A stretch of 64,000 nucleotides of DNA, taken from Mycobacterium sp. ACS1612 (lineage in GTDB: Bacteria > Actinomycetota > Actinomycetes > Mycobacteriales > Mycobacteriaceae). Both the position numbers and the translations under genes were made by a program. The notes below the pieces were generated by a model. That model was not told where the DNA came from, ran no database searches, and worked only from the letters and a program-made list of their open reading frames with translations. Of this stretch, positions 1-8,602 are shown in pieces. Each line of letters starts with the position of its first letter. Positions within the stretch are counted from its first letter, which is position 1. The stretch lies in the NCBI RefSeq assembly GCF_001667505.1, contig NZ_LZHZ01000027.1, positions 158,675 through 222,674 of the forward strand, written 5' to 3'.

Positions 1-1321
1 CCGCGAACTCGTTGAAGCGCGCCACTGTCCGCTCCAAAGTTTCAGCGGGGACGTCGATCTGGTGTGCGAGGTCCGCCAGCGTGTACCCCCGCACGACAGC
101 ACCGGACTCGATCACCTCTTCGGGCAACCGACGCCTCTGCAGCGGATTGGCGCCTGAAACATACCGTCGCACAAACCCTTCGTCGCATATCTGCCAACAC
201 GGGACGGCCTTGGCGGCGTACATCGCCTTGCCGACCTCCACGTAGGAGTTCGACTCGTTGCAGAACCTCCTGCCGGTGCCGTCGACGTAGATGGCGCCCG
301 GTCGCTGCCTGCCCTGCCCGAGCGCGCGGGCGCGGGGGTCTGCGACGAAAACCGAAGGCAGCCACCACGCCTCGTCCAGCAGGTCGGTCTTGGCACCCAA
401 CCGCATCGCCGTCTGCAGCACTTCCCCTGTGTCGCCCGCGTTGGACAGCGACCACTTCGCTTCGTTGGGCTGGTCACCGCTGTACTGGCGGCGCATGTCG
501 GCGTTACGGCTGAACCCGCCCGCCGCGAGCAGGACACCCTGCCGCGCTTCGATGTGCACAGGCGTGCCGTCGCGAGTGACCCTGGCGCCGACGACGCGAC
601 CGCCCTCGACGATCAGATCGTCCATCGCGGTGCTCGTCCACACCGGCGGTTCGCCGCTCTCGCTGATGAGCGCCTCGAGGATCTGACCGATGATCGACGC
701 TCCGTTGGTGAGCATCGTGCGGCGACGCAGCCTTGCGGCCCAGGTCCGCAGGAATACCCTCATCGCGATGCCGAACGCGCGCGGAGACCGGTTGAAGTAC
801 TGCACCGAGCGCAATTCGCTGGTCTTCACCACGAATCCGCGGTTCCAGTTCTTGTCCATCGTCTGGACCTTGTCGCTCCAGGTGCCCAACGCTGCCGCGT
901 CGTAGGGAATGCCCTCGACCGAGCGGCCGACTGCGTTGCCGCCCTTGTGATTCGGATAGTAGTCGGTGTAACCGGGGCACCGCACGAGGCGTACGCCCCT
1001 GCCGAGCAGAAACTCGATCATCTGGTGGCCCGCGGTCAGGAACATCTCGCGGCGCGCGATCGACGACGCTTCCCCGATGTCCCCGACGACGGCGTCGAAG
1101 TAGGCCATCCCGTCGTCATGCGAATCGGGTATTCCGTCGGCGACCATCAACGGGTTGTTCGGCAGCCACACCATGCCGCCCGACATCCCGGTGGCTCCGC
1201 CGATGAGGTCCTGCTTCTCGACGACGAGCGGTTCGAGCCCCGAGTCGACAGCAACCAACGCAGCGACCATCCCGCCGCCACCGCTGCCCGCAATGAGAAG
1301 GTCGACGGACTTGTCCCACAT
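1..1321 (-). CDS. FAD-binding dehydrogenase, 3-ketosteroid delta-1-dehydrogenase-like (3' end cut off by the window)
   Basis: The minus-strand frame is open from an ATG at 1321 to the window edge, about 440 codons of a family usually about 520-570 long. The N-terminus has a dinucleotide-binding fold: a hydrophobic strand, GSGGGG at residues 12-17, and an acidic residue (E35) closing the beta-alpha-beta unit. An IGGATGMSGGMVWLPNN stretch follows, typical of KstD/fumarate-reductase-type flavoproteins. The last visible residues (ETLERTVARFNEFA) match the conserved C-terminal part of these enzymes. Family members remove hydrogens at C1-C2 of 3-ketosteroids or act on similar cyclic ketones. The ATG overlaps the stop of the upstream Rieske gene (ATGA), so the two are almost certainly co-translated. 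The substrate is inferred only; the frame is certain. Confidence 0.85.
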   Translation of the reverse strand, partial: MWDKSVDLLIAGSGGGGMVAALVAVDSGLEPLVVEKQDLIGGATGMSGGMVWLPNNPLMVADGIPDSHDDGMAYFDAVVGDIGEASSIARREMFLTAGHQMIEFLLGRGVRLVRCPGYTDYYPNHKGGNAVGRSVEGIPYDAAALGTWSDKVQTMDKNWNRGFVVKTSELRSVQYFNRSPRAFGIAMRVFLRTWAARLRRRTMLTNGASIIGQILEALISESGEPPVWTSTAMDDLIVEGGRVVGARVTRDGTPVHIEARQGVLLAAGGFSRNADMRRQYSGDQPNEAKWSLSNAGDTGEVLQTAMRLGAKTDLLDEAWWLPSVFVADPRARALGQGRQRPGAIYVDGTGRRFCNESNSYVEVGKAMYAAKAVPCWQICDEGFVRRYVSGANPLQRRRLPEEVIESGAVVRGYTLADLAHQIDVPAETLERTVARFNEFA

Positions 1322-2688
1322 CACCATGCGCGCGCCCGCTCCGACAGCCCGAGGTCGGCGATGGGCACGTCGATGGTCGTGTTCGTCTTCTGGATCGCGC
1401 GGACAAGTTGGTCGTGGGGCACCCCGGCGAGGAAGGCGTCGATCACCCGCTCGAAGTTCGAGATCAGTCCTTCCACCTGAGTCGACAGGCGCATGAAGTC
1501 AAATCCCCGGGCGTGCAGGCCTTTTTGTTGGCGCGGCAGATTCGAGAAGTCTTGAGCCGGGATGGTCGGCCAGCTGGGGTCGTCGGGCGGCAACGGTTGC
1601 GGCGGTGTCGGCTTACCCGGCGAGCGATCGTTCGGATAACGGGTGAGCGACCAGATCTCGAAGAGCGTCTGTTCAGGTCCCAGCGGCCGGATGCGATACG
1701 ACGAGGCGCTGCTGTATTGCGGCAGGATGAAGTAGTGCGGGAAGCAGAACCCGATCGGGTCGATCACCCCGCGACGATCCAGGTCATTGAGATCCGGAAA
1801 GTCACATCCGCGGGCCCGGTGCCACGCCGTGACCGCGTCGTTGACCGCGCCGCGCCAGGTCGCCATCGCCGCGGCGGGGTCGTCGGGCAGCGACATGTTC
1901 TGCAGCCCTTCGGCGATCCGCACGTCGTTCTCATGGGTCATGCCGCCCATGCCGGAACCCAGCGTGCGCATGAAATGCAAACTGGTCTCGATGAGCGGGT
2001 GCACCGGCGAGTCGTCGGGGCGATGCGACGACGGCAGCAACTGCGGGTGGGTCTGCGGGACGTGATACCCCTCCATGAAGGCTTCTGTCGCCAGCTTCCA
2101 ATTGACCGGTAGCAGGCACGATTTCCACCATTCGGTGCGCAGCGCGCCGACGTTCCACTCGTCATGGCGGGACGCGAACGGCTCGATGCACTCCCGCAAC
2201 GGCGGCGCGTCGTCGTCGAGGTTGATCCACGCACAGCCACCCCACAGCTCGCACCGCACCGAAACCAACGCGAGATCGGTTGCCTGCAGGTTGCTTTCGC
2301 CAAAGATCTCGGGCCGCAGGACGAAGGTATTGGCCCCGTCGAGGCTCCAGCACCACCCGTGGAACGGGCAGACGAAGTTGCGGCGCGACCCGCAGCCTTC
2401 GACGATCTTCATCCCGCGATGACGACACGAGTTGTGAAACGCGCGGACATTGTCATCGCCGACTCGCACCACGATGACGGACTGGTCGAGGATTTCGTAC
2501 TCGACGAAGTCGCCGCTCGACGGTATCTCTTCGAGTCGGCATGCCATCTGCCACACGCGCGGCCAGAACAACTCCGCTTCGAGCGCATAGAACTCGCAGT
2601 CGTAGTAGCGCTGTTTGGGGATCCGATCCACCGTCTGCACCGCCCACGGAATCCGAAACGGTGTCCAGTCCACTTCGGTCAACGACAT
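1321..2688 (-). CDS. Rieske non-heme iron oxygenase, alpha subunit
   Basis: 455 residues, the usual length for a ring-hydroxylating oxygenase large subunit. The Rieske [2Fe-2S] ligands are C88-x-H90 and C107-x2-H110 (SCRHRG and CPFHGW). The mononuclear iron site is in NWKLATEAFMEGYH plus VPQTH, giving H209 and H214 about 100 residues after the cluster, with an acidic ligand expected later. Such enzymes hydroxylate aromatic, steroid or terpenoid substrates using electrons from a separate reductase. No reductase or ferredoxin gene lies beside it. It overlaps the downstream flavin dehydrogenase by four bases, suggesting a two-gene catabolic operon. A GTG three bases upstream (2691) is an alternative start. 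Confidence 0.9.
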   Translation of the reverse strand: MSLTEVDWTPFRIPWAVQTVDRIPKQRYYDCEFYALEAELFWPRVWQMACRLEEIPSSGDFVEYEILDQSVIVVRVGDDNVRAFHNSCRHRGMKIVEGCGSRRNFVCPFHGWCWSLDGANTFVLRPEIFGESNLQATDLALVSVRCELWGGCAWINLDDDAPPLRECIEPFASRHDEWNVGALRTEWWKSCLLPVNWKLATEAFMEGYHVPQTHPQLLPSSHRPDDSPVHPLIETSLHFMRTLGSGMGGMTHENDVRIAEGLQNMSLPDDPAAAMATWRGAVNDAVTAWHRARGCDFPDLNDLDRRGVIDPIGFCFPHYFILPQYSSASSYRIRPLGPEQTLFEIWSLTRYPNDRSPGKPTPPQPLPPDDPSWPTIPAQDFSNLPRQQKGLHARGFDFMRLSTQVEGLISNFERVIDAFLAGVPHDQLVRAIQKTNTTIDVPIADLGLSERARAW

Positions 2689-2761
2689 CACCCTTTGGTG
2701 CGAGCTCGTATCTTAGTAAAAATAGCAAGTTCTCCATCGGTGCGGCGTCGATACTTAAGCC

Positions 2762-3010
2762 ATGGACAACTGGATCGACGAACTCGCGCGCGCAGTCGGC
2801 GAGGAGCCCCTCACGTCCGACGAGATGACGAAACTGCTAGGTGCGGCGGGCGATGTCGCGCACCGGGTGGAGCGCAAGATGACGCCGCTTTCGACGTTTG
2901 TGCTCGGCTGTGCCGTCGGGCGCAGGCTCGCCGACGGCGCGGATCGCGCGGACGCCCTCGGCGACACCCTGGGCCGGCTCGACGCGCTTCTCCCGCCGCC
3001 ACAGGGCTAG
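2762..3010 (+). CDS. Small DUF6457-type protein
   Basis: 82 residues, ATG start, divergent from the Rieske gene across 73 bp. The sequence (WIDELARAVG, then AAGDVAHRVERKMTPLSTF, LGCAVGRRLA) matches DUF6457, a small helical domain found alone or at the C-terminus of actinobacterial molybdopterin-guanine dinucleotide biosynthesis proteins. No signal peptide or membrane segment is visible. The function is unknown. It ends 44 bp before the TetR start, with a perfect palindrome between them, so it may be read with or controlled by that regulator. Confidence 0.7.
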   Translation: MDNWIDELARAVGEEPLTSDEMTKLLGAAGDVAHRVERKMTPLSTFVLGCAVGRRLADGADRADALGDTLGRLDALLPPPQG

Positions 3011-3021
3011 ACGTAGCAGTT

Positions 3022-3039
3022 GTTGGGCGGTCGCCCAAC
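3022..3039. promoter_or_regulatory. Perfect 18-bp palindrome, candidate TetR operator
   Basis: GTTGGGCG-GT-CGCCCAAC, eight-base arms around a two-base centre, lies 15 bp before the TetR start codon. Size, symmetry and position are those of an autoregulatory TetR operator. Binding is inferred. Confidence 0.6.
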
Positions 3040-3054
3040 CGTTAGTCTGCCTCC

Positions 3055-3708
3055 ATGTCGAGCAAGCCCGCTGACGAGCAGCCACGCGTCGGCCGTGAGG
3101 CGACACGGGAGGCCCTGATCGAGGCGACCGCCCAAATCATGCTCGACGAGGGTTATGCGGCGGCGACGTCGCGGCGGGTCGCGGCCAAGGCGGGGGTCAA
3201 GCCCGCGCTGGTGCACTACTACTTCCCCAGCATGGATGACCTGTTCGTCGCCGTGCTGCGCGACAAGGCCGAGCACAATCTGCAGCGTCAACGCGAGGCG
3301 ATCGCCGATGCGCAGCCCCTGCACGCTTTGTGGCTGCTCAACAGCGCGACCGACGCCCAACTCTTCACCGAGTTTCTTGCGATGGCCAACCATCGTAAGG
3401 CCATCCGCAGCGAGATCTCGGCCTACGCCATGCGTTTCCGCGACGTGGAGGAGGGCGTGGTGACGCTGGCGTTGAAGGCCCGCGGCGTGGACCTCGAGCA
3501 GTTCCCGCCGGTGGTCATGTCGATGATCATGGGTGGCTTGGCCCGGATGGTGATGCACGAGCAGGGATTGGGCATCACGCACGGTCACGAGGAGGCCACC
3601 GCCTTCATCGAACGCTGCCTGGAGCGCTTCGAGATGCCGGTTTGGGACAAGTCGAGTGACCCAGCGCCGGCAGGTGGCCAGGAGGTGACCAGCAGCACAG
3701 TTACTTGA
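3055..3708 (+). CDS. TetR/AcrR family transcriptional regulator
   Basis: 217 residues, ATG start. Residues about 15-60 form the TetR helix-turn-helix: REALIEATAQIMLDEGY, then TSRRVAAKAGVKPALVHYYF, ending in the usual YYF before the ligand domain. The C-terminal part is helical and divergent, as expected for the ligand pocket. It stands 112 bp upstream of mmpS-mmpL in the same direction with a palindrome in its own leader. In M. abscessus, TetR regulators next to mmpS/mmpL pairs repress them, and their loss causes efflux-based drug resistance. By analogy this is probably the local repressor of itself and of mmpS-mmpL. The ligand cannot be read from sequence. Confidence 0.88.
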   Translation: MSSKPADEQPRVGREATREALIEATAQIMLDEGYAAATSRRVAAKAGVKPALVHYYFPSMDDLFVAVLRDKAEHNLQRQREAIADAQPLHALWLLNSATDAQLFTEFLAMANHRKAIRSEISAYAMRFRDVEEGVVTLALKARGVDLEQFPPVVMSMIMGGLARMVMHEQGLGITHGHEEATAFIERCLERFEMPVWDKSSDPAPAGGQEVTSSTVT

Positions 3709-3737
3709 GGTAATTGCTTCGCGATGAGAAGTTATAC

Positions 3738-3754
3738 CGGCTAAGTTATAGCCG
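3738..3754. promoter_or_regulatory. Inverted repeat upstream of mmpS
   Basis: CGGCTA-AGTTA-TAGCCG, six-base arms with a five-base centre, lies 67 bp before the mmpS ATG in an otherwise empty 112-bp leader. It overlaps a repeated AGTTATA motif. It could be an operator, but it does not match the palindrome in front of tetR, so the binding protein is unclear. Confidence 0.35.
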
Positions 3755-3820
3755 CAGCGCTGTGAACAGGCATTAGAAGAGGGCATGAATGAGTAGCAAG
3801 GGTCGGGAGCGAATCGTCTG

Positions 3821-4249
3821 ATGTTGCGTTTCGCCAAGCGCAGTTGGGTCGTGCTGGTCATCCTGCTGGTGGTGGTCATCGCGGTATTCGTCGTGGACCG
3901 CTTCCGCGGCTTCTTTGGACACACCGTGCTCACCAAGCCGGGCGCAGGCCTGGTCAACGACCCCGAACCGTTCAACCCGAAGGTCGTCAAGTACGAGATC
4001 TTCGGCAACGGCAGCACCGCCACGATCAACTACCTCGATCTTGACGCCCAACCGCAGAAGGCACTCAATGCCCCGCTGCCGTGGGAGCTGACCCTGACCA
4101 CCACCGCGCCCGCGGCCAGCCCCAACATCATCGCCCAGAGTGACGGCAGCAGCATCACCTGCCGCATCACCGTCGACGGCGTGGTCAAAGACGAGAGGAC
4201 CACTGACGGCGTGAACGCCCAGACGTTCTGCTTGGTGAAATCCGCATGA
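3821..4249 (+). CDS. MmpS family membrane protein
   Basis: 142 residues. One strongly hydrophobic N-terminal segment (residues about 7-24, [16 protein letters not shown]) is followed by an exported domain with the MmpS signature: [18 protein letters not shown], a PWELTLTT strand, and two cysteines near the end ([10 protein letters not shown] and AQTFCLV) likely forming a disulfide. MmpS proteins are periplasmic accessory partners of MmpL transporters. The gene ends 13 bp before mmpL and is clearly co-transcribed with it. Length and topology are normal. Confidence 0.92.
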   Translation: MLRFAKRSWVVLVILLVVVIAVFVVDRFRGFFGHTVLTKPGAGLVNDPEPFNPKVVKYEIFGNGSTATINYLDLDAQPQKALNAPLPWELTLTTTAPAASPNIIAQSDGSSITCRITVDGVVKDERTTDGVNAQTFCLVKSA

Positions 4250-4262
4250 GCGAGGTCGCCGC

Positions 4263-7169
4263 ATGAGCAATACACATGTCGGGGCGCACCCGATGATCCC
4301 GCGCTTCATCCGACTGTTCTCCGTGCCAATCCTTTTGGGCTGGATCGCGCTGACTGTCCTCGTGAACGTCATCGCCCCGCAGTTGGAAAAGGTCGGCGAG
4401 GCGCACGCGGTGTCGTTGGCGCCCAATGACGCACCCTCGCTGGAGGCGATGCAGCGGGTTGGCAAGACGTTCCAGGAGTTCGACTCCAACAGCTCGGCGA
4501 TGATCGTCCTGGAGGGTGATCAGCCACTGGGCGATTCGGCGCACAAGTATTACGACACCCTGATCGACAAGCTCGAGACCGACAAGACGCACGTCGAACA
4601 CATCCAGGATTTCTGGGGCGATCCGCTGACCGCGTCCGGCGCGCAGAGCGCCGACGGTAAGGCCGCCTACGTCCAGGTGTACCTCGCGGGTAACCAGGGC
4701 GAGAGCCTGTCCAACGAATCCGTCGAAGCCGTCCGCAAGATCGTCGATGACACGCCGCCACCGCCGGGGATCAAGGCCTACGTCACCGGGCCGGGACCGC
4801 TGATGACCGATCAGCACCATGCAGGCGACAAGAGCATCCAGCTGATCACCATGATCACGATCGCGGTGATCTTCGTGATGCTGTTGTTCGTCTACCGGTC
4901 CATCGTCACTGTCCTGCTGGTCCTGGTGATGATGTTCATCGAGTTGGCCGCGGCCAGGGGAATCGTTGCCGCCCTTGGTTATTACGACCTGATCGGGTTG
5001 TCGACATTCGCGGTCAACCTGCTCACCACGCTGGCGATCGCCGCGGGAACCGACTACGCGATCTTCCTCGTCGGTCGGTATCACGAGGCGCGGGAGAACG
5101 GCGAGGACCGCGAAACCGCGTTCTACACCATGTATCACGGCACCGCGCACGTGATTCTGGGCTCGGGCCTGACCATCGCCGGCGCGACGTTCTGCCTTAC
5201 CTTCACGCGACTCCCGTATTTCCAGACGCTGGGCATCCCGTTGGCCATCGGCATGCTCGTCGCAGTCGCGGCGGCGCTGACCATGGCGCCCGCCCTGCTG
5301 ACGGTCTGCAGCCGGTTCGGCTTGTTCGACCCGAAGCGCGCGATGAAGACCCGTGGCTGGCGACGGGTCGGTACCGCCGTGGTGCGCTGGCCGGGACCGA
5401 TTCTCGCCGCGTCGGTGGCGCTGGCCCTGATCGGGTTGCTGGCCTTGCCGTCGTACAAGCCCAGCTACAACGACCGCAACTATCTGCCCAAGGACATTCC
5501 GGCGAACCTCGGCTACGCGGCAGCGGATAGGCATTTCCCGCAAGCCCGGATGAATCCGGAGATGCTGCTGGTTGAAACCGACCATGACGTGCGCAACTCG
5601 GCGGACATGTTGGTGATCGACCGGATCGCCAAGAGCATCTTCCACGTCCCCGGCGTCGGACGGGTGCAGTCCATCACCCGGCCGGAGGGCACCCCGATCG
5701 AGCACACCTCGATCCCGTTCCTGATCAGCATGCAGGGCACCAGCCAGCAGATGAATCAGGACTACATGCAAAAAGTCATGGACAACATGCTGAAGCAGGC
5801 CAATGACATGCAGACGTCCATCGCCACGATGGAACGCATGCAGAACATCACTGTGCAGATGGCGGCCACCACGCACAGCATGGTCACCAAGATGAAGGGC
5901 ATGACGGTCGACATCGAGGAATTGCGCGACCACATCGCCGATTTCGACGACTTCTTCCGGCCGCTGCGCAACTACTTCTACTGGGAGCCGCACTGCTACG
6001 ACATCCCGGTCTGCTGGTCGATCAGATCGATCTTCGACACCCTCGACGGTATCGACACGATGACCGACGACATCAAGAACCTGCTTCCCGACATGGAGAA
6101 GCTGGACACGTTGATGCCTCAGATGGTGGCTCTGATGCCGTCGATGATCGAGACGATGAAGAGCATGCAGCACATCACGCTGACCATGTATCAGAGCCAG
6201 AAGAGCCAGCAGGACCAGATGAAGGCGATGCAGGAGAACCAGGGCGCTATGGGCCAGGCGTTCGATGCATCCAAGAACGACGACTCGTTCTATCTGCCGC
6301 CGGAAGTCTTCGACAACCCCGACTTCAAGCGCGGCATGAAGATGTTCGTCTCCCCCGACGGAAAGGCCGTGCGCTTCATCATCTCTCACGAGAGTGACCC
6401 CGCGACTCCAGAGGGCATCGCGCTGATCCCGCAGATCAAGAACGCGGCATTCGAGGCGATCAAGGGCACGCCGATGGAGGGCTCGAAGATCTACCTGGCC
6501 GGTACCGCGTCCACTTACAAGGACATGCAGGAGGGTTCGAACTGGGACCTGCTGATCGCCGGGATCTCCTCGCTCTGCCTGATCTTCATCATCATGCTGT
6601 TGTTGACCAGGGCGGTGATCGCCTCGGCGGTCATCGTCGGCACGGTGCTGTTGTCCTTGGGTACGTCCTTCGGATTGTCCGTGCTGATCTGGGAACACAT
6701 CCTGGGCATACCGCTGCACTGGATGATCCTGGCGATGTCGGTGATCATCCTGCTGGCGGTGGGCTCCGACTACAACCTTTTGCTGGTGTCCCGGTTCAAA
6801 GAAGAGATACCCGCGGGCATCAAGACGGGTATCATCCGGTCGATGGCGGGTACCGGCGCCGTGGTCACCTCGGCAGGCCTGGTGTTCGCGTTCACCATGA
6901 TGTCGATGGTGGTCAGCGACCTGATAGTCGTGGGTCAGGTGGGTACGACGATCGGTCTTGGCCTGCTGTTCGACACTCTCGTGATCCGGTCGTTCATGAC
7001 GCCCTCGATCGCGGCCCTGATGGGCCGCTGGTTCTGGTGGCCACAGAATGTCCGGACGCGGCCCGTACCATCGCCATGGCCGAAGCCGGTGCGGCATTCG
7101 GCTGACTCCCCGGTCCGCGTCGGCGCCAGCGGTGCCGACGACGAAAACCCAACGGGTCCAATCAGATAG
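4263..7169 (+). CDS. MmpL family RND transporter
   Basis: 968 residues. Layout follows the MmpL plan: TM1 at about 13-35, a first periplasmic domain, TM2-6 at about 195-340, a second large periplasmic domain, and TM7-12 at about 760-930. The second domain contains a long methionine-rich coiled coil (about 500-670, with [16 protein letters not shown]), as in MmpL4/MmpL5-type members. The proton-relay aspartate-tyrosine pairs are present ([16 protein letters not shown], about residue 260; [15 protein letters not shown], about 840). These transporters export lipids or siderophores and can pump drugs. The exact substrate cannot be deduced. It pairs with mmpS and is followed within about 10 bp by two small secreted proteins. 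Confidence 0.93.
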   Translation: MSNTHVGAHPMIPRFIRLFSVPILLGWIALTVLVNVIAPQLEKVGEAHAVSLAPNDAPSLEAMQRVGKTFQEFDSNSSAMIVLEGDQPLGDSAHKYYDTLIDKLETDKTHVEHIQDFWGDPLTASGAQSADGKAAYVQVYLAGNQGESLSNESVEAVRKIVDDTPPPPGIKAYVTGPGPLMTDQHHAGDKSIQLITMITIAVIFVMLLFVYRSIVTVLLVLVMMFIELAAARGIVAALGYYDLIGLSTFAVNLLTTLAIAAGTDYAIFLVGRYHEARENGEDRETAFYTMYHGTAHVILGSGLTIAGATFCLTFTRLPYFQTLGIPLAIGMLVAVAAALTMAPALLTVCSRFGLFDPKRAMKTRGWRRVGTAVVRWPGPILAASVALALIGLLALPSYKPSYNDRNYLPKDIPANLGYAAADRHFPQARMNPEMLLVETDHDVRNSADMLVIDRIAKSIFHVPGVGRVQSITRPEGTPIEHTSIPFLISMQGTSQQMNQDYMQKVMDNMLKQANDMQTSIATMERMQNITVQMAATTHSMVTKMKGMTVDIEELRDHIADFDDFFRPLRNYFYWEPHCYDIPVCWSIRSIFDTLDGIDTMTDDIKNLLPDMEKLDTLMPQMVALMPSMIETMKSMQHITLTMYQSQKSQQDQMKAMQENQGAMGQAFDASKNDDSFYLPPEVFDNPDFKRGMKMFVSPDGKAVRFIISHESDPATPEGIALIPQIKNAAFEAIKGTPMEGSKIYLAGTASTYKDMQEGSNWDLLIAGISSLCLIFIIMLLLTRAVIASAVIVGTVLLSLGTSFGLSVLIWEHILGIPLHWMILAMSVIILLAVGSDYNLLLVSRFKEEIPAGIKTGIIRSMAGTGAVVTSAGLVFAFTMMSMVVSDLIVVGQVGTTIGLGLLFDTLVIRSFMTPSIAALMGRWFWWPQNVRTRPVPSPWPKPVRHSADSPVRVGASGADDENPTGPIR

Positions 7170-7177
7170 GTGTATTG

Positions 7178-7516
7178 ATGAAGGGAATGAGACTCGCTAC
7201 GTTGGCCGCCGCGGCGGTAGCGCCCGCCCTGGTGTTCGCTGCTCCGGCGCACGCCGACCCCGACACGGATTTCGCGAACGAACTCCACACGTACGGCATC
7301 TACGGCCAGAAGGATTACAACGCGTGGATCGGCAAGATCACGTGTAAGCGGCTCTACAACGGGTTGGATGCGGACGCCGACAAGTCGGCGAAGTTCGTTT
7401 TCCTGCAGCTACCCAAGGGCAGCACCACCGAACAGGCATGGCAGTTCCTCGGTGCATCGCTTCGCACCTACTGCCCGGATAAGCTGCCGGTGCTCGACGC
7501 AGCCGCCCACCAGTAA
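7178..7516 (+). CDS. Small secreted DUF732-type protein
   Basis: 112 residues from the ATG at 7178 (an in-frame TTG precedes it). A signal peptide is clear: LATLAAAAVAPALVFAAPAHA, cleavage after AHA. The mature part has the DUF732 pattern: an N-terminal FANELHTYGIYG, a cysteine in ITCKRLYNGL and a second in RTYCPDK, likely a disulfide pair. The function is unknown; such proteins are common in mycobacterial culture filtrates. It starts 8 bp after the mmpL stop, so it is co-transcribed and may help the exporter in the periplasm (inference). Confidence 0.8.
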   Translation: MKGMRLATLAAAAVAPALVFAAPAHADPDTDFANELHTYGIYGQKDYNAWIGKITCKRLYNGLDADADKSAKFVFLQLPKGSTTEQAWQFLGASLRTYCPDKLPVLDAAAHQ

Positions 7517-7526
7517 GGAGTCAGAC

Positions 7527-7967
7527 ATGTTCATCAAAGCGAGTGTCGCGGCGGTTGCGGTCAGCGTGGCGGCGGTAGCCCTGCCCGCGGTCGCCTCCGC
7601 CGACGCCAGCGACGACTACCCGATTCCCAATCGCATCCTGAAGACCACGTGCACAGTCGACCAGTACATGGCGGCCGTGCGGGACGTCGAACCGGTCTAC
7701 TACGAGCGCTACATGACCGACTACAAGAACCGGCCCGCCGACGTTCAGGACGCCGCGCGTGACCGCATCTACTGGTTCTTCTCGTTGGATTACGCCGGTC
7801 GGCGGCAGTATTCGGAGAACACCGCGACCAACGTCTACTACGAGCAGGTGGCCACGCGTTGGGGCAACTGGGCCAAGCTGTTCTTCAACAACAAGGGTGT
7901 CGCCGCGCACGGCACCGACATCTGCATGAACTACCCGCCGACCGACCCCACGGTCTGGACTTGGTGA
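7527..7967 (+). CDS. Secreted protein, DUF5078-like
   Basis: 146 residues, ATG start with AAGGAG at a normal distance. An N-terminal signal peptide (ASVAAVAVSVAAVALPAVASA) leads to a mature domain with DYPIPNRILKTTCTVDQYMAA, an aromatic stretch (YYERYMTDYKNRP), RIYWFFSLDY and a C-terminal cysteine (TDICMNYPP). This resembles the DUF5078 group of mycobacterial exported proteins, though I am only fairly sure of the family number. It begins 10 bp after the preceding secreted protein and its TGA overlaps the methyltransferase GTG, so all are one transcript. The function is unknown. Confidence 0.75.
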   Translation: MFIKASVAAVAVSVAAVALPAVASADASDDYPIPNRILKTTCTVDQYMAAVRDVEPVYYERYMTDYKNRPADVQDAARDRIYWFFSLDYAGRRQYSENTATNVYYEQVATRWGNWAKLFFNNKGVAAHGTDICMNYPPTDPTVWTW

Positions 7968-8602
7968 CGTCGGCGCCCCGACGAACACTCAACGAAGCGG
8001 TCACGCGGTTCTGGAGTCTGGCGGCGCCGCTGTACGACTCGCCTGCCCTGCAGCAGTGGGTGTACCGCCCGGCGCAGGACGAGGTGATCGCGGTGCTCGG
8101 CAGTCGCGGCGCCCGCCGGATCGCCGACGTTGCCTGCGGCACAGGCATTCTCGCCAACCGAATCGCGGACGAGTTGGATCCTGACGAGATCTACGGCGTC
8201 GACATGTCCGATGGCATGCTCGCCCAGGCACGGGCCCGCACATCGAAGGTGCTGTGGCGCAAGGGACCTGCGGAGCACCTGCCGTTCGAGGACGGCACGC
8301 TGGACGCGGTCGTCACGACGTCGGCGTTTCACTTCTTCGATCAGCCGGCCGCGTTGCGCGAATTTCATCGCGTCCTTGCGCCAGGCGGTCTGACGGCGGT
8401 GGCGACATTGAGTCCCCGCCAGCGGCTGCCGCTGCACCGGCTATCCGCGAATCGACTGAACCCGGCGCACAATCCGACGCCGGCGGAGATGCGAAAGTTG
8501 TTCGCAAACACAGGCTTCCGCGTCGAAGATCAGCACCGCGTGCACCGTCCGGTCTGGACTCAGCTGCTGTCGGATCTGATCACCATCGGCGTCAAGCCCT
8601 AG
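7964..8602 (+). CDS. Class I SAM-dependent methyltransferase
   Basis: 212 residues from the GTG at 7964, which overlaps the preceding TGA (GTGA). Motif I is IADVACGTGIL (residues about 47-57), then the acidic end of strand 2 (YGVDMSD), the AEHLPFEDGTLDAVVTTSAFHFF stretch and HRVLAPGG, all typical of small-molecule (UbiE/Methyltransf_11-type) methyltransferases. No membrane segments. Being coupled to an MmpS/MmpL cassette, it may methylate the exported lipid or another metabolite; that is inference. Its stop meets the stop of the convergent gene within a shared CTAG. Confidence 0.85.
   Translation: MTSAPRRTLNEAVTRFWSLAAPLYDSPALQQWVYRPAQDEVIAVLGSRGARRIADVACGTGILANRIADELDPDEIYGVDMSDGMLAQARARTSKVLWRKGPAEHLPFEDGTLDAVVTTSAFHFFDQPAALREFHRVLAPGGLTAVATLSPRQRLPLHRLSANRLNPAHNPTPAEMRKLFANTGFRVEDQHRVHRPVWTQLLSDLITIGVKP

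Noticed and set aside
4185..7097. 970-codon open frame antisense to mmpL
   Set aside because: Pure shadow of a long GC-rich gene: the plus strand has clear MmpL motifs and membrane segments, the minus frame is His/Arg/Gln-rich without domains.
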